Shown in pieces: positions 6,256 through 8,377 of a DNA stretch of 8,377 nt. How positions within the stretch are numbered: the stretch's first letter is position 1; every line of letters begins with the position of its first letter. The position numbers and the translations under genes were made by a program. The DNA lies in contig CAYPNT010000106.1 of the NCBI GenBank assembly GCA_964412235.1, positions 1 to 8,377 of the forward strand, given 5' to 3'. The notes under the pieces are model-generated. The model saw nothing but the letters and a program-made list of their open reading frames with translations. It was not told where the DNA came from and ran no database searches. The stretch comes from JAYZQT01 sp964412235. Lineage in GTDB: Bacteria > Pseudomonadota > Alphaproteobacteria > MPNO01 > UBA830.

Positions 6256-7416
6256 ATGAAACGATATGATTGCTTCAAAGCGATCGCGGGGTCGATGACC
6301 GATGAGCTCGTTATAACCAACTTAGCAAATACCGCGAACGAATGGCGATCAGCTCGGCCCCATGACGGAAACTTATACTTTGTCGGAATGGGCATGGTTA
6401 CGCCCTACGCGCTCGGGTTGGCTCTGGCCCTGCCCCACCGCCGGGTATTAGCCCTGGATGGTGACGGGGGCATTCTTTTTGAACTCTCTGTTCTTGGCAC
6501 ACTGGCTCAAACGGCACCAGATAACCTGTGCGTCGTTGTCCTGGATAACGAAGGATACATTTCAACTGGCAAGGACCCTCACACTGCCTCTCTTTCGGCT
6601 GGGGTAATTGACATCGCGGGCGTCGCCAGGGCATCCGGAATAAAAAACGTCTATGAGGTGCGCACGGTGGACGATTTTGCGAGCGCGGTTAACCAGGGTT
6701 TAACTAGTGACAACGGTCCGACGGTGATCGTTGCAAAGATTAACAACGAACAAGCTTTTGTGGGCACGTCTCTCAGCGATGGGAAGGAAAACAAGTATAG
6801 CTTCGTTCGCCATATAGAAGAGATGGAAAAGACCGTTATCCTGCGACCCTCGGCGCGCGAGCATGGCGAACCACCCGCCCCGGATCCAGTATTCACACCG
6901 GTCAAAGAGGAAGATCCGTTCGGCGAGGTGCTGTTCGACGGTCTACGTGAAAATATGATTGATTTCGTAATTGGGCTCCCTTGTAGTGGCTTCTCGGATA
7001 GTATTCGCCGCTGTATGAGCGACCAGTCTATGCGCTACGTTGCTGTTGCAAATGAAGGCACCGGCATTGGAATTTGTGCAGGTGCCTGGCTCGGAGGAAA
7101 AAAACCCGCGGCGATTATTGAAAATTTTGGGGTCTACGCCGCAACTTACCAATTGATGCGGGGTCATTATACTTTTGGTATCCCGACACTGTTGGTAACC
7201 GAATATCGCGGCGATGCCGGTGAAACCGAATTTTTCGGTGATTCCGGAGATATGACCGAGCCCTTACTCAAAGCCTCGAGGATAAATTACCGCCTTGTCC
7301 GCAATCTGCACGATGTTAAACCTGCGATCCGGGATGGGCTTCGCTGGATGAATTTCGGCCTCAGACCGTATTCGGTTTTAATGAGCTTTGATATTACTCG
7401 ACCAAAGCCAAAATAA
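6256..7416 (+). CDS. Fused thiamine-diphosphate decarboxylase, sulfopyruvate/phosphonopyruvate decarboxylase-like, reversed domain order
   Basis: A 386-residue two-domain enzyme from ATG 6256. An in-frame GTG at 6244 would add four residues, but the ATG gives MKRYDCFKAI, like family beta subunits. Residues 1-170 resemble the beta (PP, cofactor-binding) subunit of sulfopyruvate decarboxylase: FVGMGMVTPYALGLALAL, then GDG at 69-71 and, after 26 residues, DNEGY (N98), the Mg/diphosphate motif. A proline- and charge-rich linker follows (about 175-222). Residues 225-380 resemble the alpha (Pyr) subunit: FVIGLPCSGF at 237-246, then VANEGTGIGICAGAWLGGKKP with the catalytic-type Glu267, ENFG near 289 and GIPTLLVTEYRG near 308. 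Family members cleave 3-sulfo- or 3-phosphonopyruvate to an aldehyde and CO2; the substrate here is not evident, and no partner PEP mutase or sulfopyruvate-forming gene is visible. Both halves look intact, so one polypeptide should suffice. Confidence 0.85.
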   Translation: MKRYDCFKAIAGSMTDELVITNLANTANEWRSARPHDGNLYFVGMGMVTPYALGLALALPHRRVLALDGDGGILFELSVLGTLAQTAPDNLCVVVLDNEGYISTGKDPHTASLSAGVIDIAGVARASGIKNVYEVRTVDDFASAVNQGLTSDNGPTVIVAKINNEQAFVGTSLSDGKENKYSFVRHIEEMEKTVILRPSAREHGEPPAPDPVFTPVKEEDPFGEVLFDGLRENMIDFVIGLPCSGFSDSIRRCMSDQSMRYVAVANEGTGIGICAGAWLGGKKPAAIIENFGVYAATYQLMRGHYTFGIPTLLVTEYRGDAGETEFFGDSGDMTEPLLKASRINYRLVRNLHDVKPAIRDGLRWMNFGLRPYSVLMSFDITRPKPK

Positions 7417-7456
7417 CACGCCCCAGGTGCTACAGGTATTTTTTTAAATATTTTAA

Positions 7457-8308
7457 TTAAGCTCCGAAAACACCAGCCTCGTCCGCAATGGTCACGCGGC
7501 GCAGTAACCTCCTTTGTTCTCGCGGAAAATCTGTGCGCGCATGCAATAAGCACCGGTTATCCCACATTATAAAATCTGCAACTCTCCATTCGTGCGAATA
7601 AATAAACCTGGTTTGACGCTGCAACGAATATACTTCCCGAAGTAGTTCGTTGCCCTCAGTTTCATCCATATCAATAATTTCTTCCGTCATAAGCGGACAC
7701 ACATACACCGCTATCCGTCCGGTTTCTGGGTGTTTTCTGAACACAGGATGAGGGTGGTGGGGGACATTGTTGCGGTCATATTTATCAAAGTCCTTCACCG
7801 TTGTACCAAACTCATAACAATTCATGGCTTTTTTACCGGCGAGGGCATTCCTTACATCTGCCGGGAGTTCTTCATAAACCTTGTACTGGTTAGAAAATCG
7901 GGTATTACCACCAATCTTCGGGATTTCGACCGCATAGAGTGTTGTAGCCTTATGAGGATTGCGGACATAGGGCGTATCGGTGTGCCACATCATTTCGCCA
8001 TCTGGATGGGCGCCAATTACACGCCCGTCTTCGCGGACGTTAGAAACAAGCATAATTTCATCGCTCGCATGCTTTGGGTGCTGTCTGTTCTTGGGTCTAT
8101 TGTATTCACCAATCTTCCCAAAATTTTTGCAAAATTCTTTCTGCTCGGTGGGCGTCAAATTATGTTGGCCTCGAATCACGACAACCAAATAATCAAGCCA
8201 TGCTCGGTAAATTATCGCGGCATCTTCCCGCGACAAAGTTTTTTTCATATCAACGCCGCAAATCTCGGCCCCACAGGCCTCAGATAAGGGGTTTACAGTT
8301 ATAGACAT
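7457..8308 (-). CDS. TauD/TfdA-family Fe(II)/2-oxoglutarate-dependent dioxygenase
   Basis: A cytoplasmic non-haem iron oxygenase of 283 residues, the usual length for TauD/TfdA. It couples decarboxylation of 2-oxoglutarate to hydroxylation of a substrate, which in TauD releases sulfite from taurine. The iron triad is complete: WHTD at 108-111 gives His109 and Asp111, and the distal His is H256 in NRCLLHAR. Arg267 and Arg271 in RRLLRRVTI align with the 2-oxoglutarate and substrate-end arginines of TauD. Other family blocks are KATTLYAVEIP at 120-130 and GGNTRFSNQYKVYEELP at 133-149. The start is ATG 8308, with GAAGGA at 8315-8320 exactly 6 nt upstream; an in-frame extension to 8356 is not needed. 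It converges on the thiamine enzyme gene with 40 nt between the stops. Taurine is only one possible substrate; TfdA-like and other small acids are equally possible. Confidence 0.9.
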   Translation of the reverse strand: MSITVNPLSEACGAEICGVDMKKTLSREDAAIIYRAWLDYLVVVIRGQHNLTPTEQKEFCKNFGKIGEYNRPKNRQHPKHASDEIMLVSNVREDGRVIGAHPDGEMMWHTDTPYVRNPHKATTLYAVEIPKIGGNTRFSNQYKVYEELPADVRNALAGKKAMNCYEFGTTVKDFDKYDRNNVPHHPHPVFRKHPETGRIAVYVCPLMTEEIIDMDETEGNELLREVYSLQRQTRFIYSHEWRVADFIMWDNRCLLHARTDFPREQRRLLRRVTIADEAGVFGA

Positions 8309-8377
8309 TGCACATCCTTCACTCCGTATTGTTATAGACCTAGGCCACCGCAGCAATATCTGCCTGTCAATCCGTAT

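Noticed and set aside
7417..7456. Run of seven T in the converging gap, possible terminator
   Set aside because: No hairpin could be found directly before the T run; it is only an AT-rich stretch.
7730..8287. 185-codon open frame on the plus strand opposite the TauD-type gene
   Set aside because: It mirrors the codons of a well-supported gene and resembles no family.
8331..8336. TATAAC on the minus strand upstream of the TauD-type gene, a possible -10 box
   Set aside because: No -35 match at normal spacing; the TTGACA further upstream is 28 nt away.
8323..8377. Direct repeat TCCGTAT at 8323-8329 and 8371-8377
   Set aside because: Seven bases is short enough to be chance.

Overview
The window looks like a piece of an alphaproteobacterial chromosome, probably from a marine or soil heterotroph. 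This is inferred from the gene families, the moderate GC content judged by eye, and the soxBDAG gene order. The sequence alone does not fix the species. Coding density is high. I see no RNA genes, insertion sequences or CRISPR arrays.

Left part (1-4516, minus strand): a tightly packed operon for a heterotetrameric sarcosine oxidase, read right to left as soxB (beta), soxD (delta), soxA (alpha) and soxG (gamma, cut by the window edge). Junctions are a 9-nt gap, an 11-nt overlap and an ATGA stop/start overlap. The expected complex oxidises sarcosine to glycine with O2, yields H2O2 and passes the methyl carbon to tetrahydrofolate. The delta subunit is unusual: two of the four expected zinc ligands appear to be missing.

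Middle (4517-4723): a divergent control region with an imperfect inverted repeat and, next to the following gene, a 16-bp perfect AT palindrome.

Right part, plus strand (4724-7416): a small lipocalin-like protein; a cytoplasmic protein of the 4,5-dihydroxyphthalate decarboxylase / periplasmic-binding-protein-fold family; and a thiamine-diphosphate enzyme related to sulfopyruvate and phosphonopyruvate decarboxylases. In the last, the two domains are fused in reverse order (cofactor-binding PP domain first, Pyr domain second). The last two genes are 25 nt apart and surely cotranscribed. The leader of the second gene holds a 12-bp inverted repeat whose right arm covers its ribosome binding site.

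Right end (7457-8308, minus strand): a TauD/TfdA-type Fe(II)/2-oxoglutarate dioxygenase, converging on the thiamine enzyme gene.

Taken together the genes suggest catabolism of a small N-methylated, sulfonated or phosphonated carboxylic acid: an oxygenase opens the substrate, a thiamine-dependent enzyme handles a 2-oxoacid, and sarcosine oxidase removes N-methyl groups. Only the sarcosine oxidase assignment is firm; the link between the other enzymes is inference.
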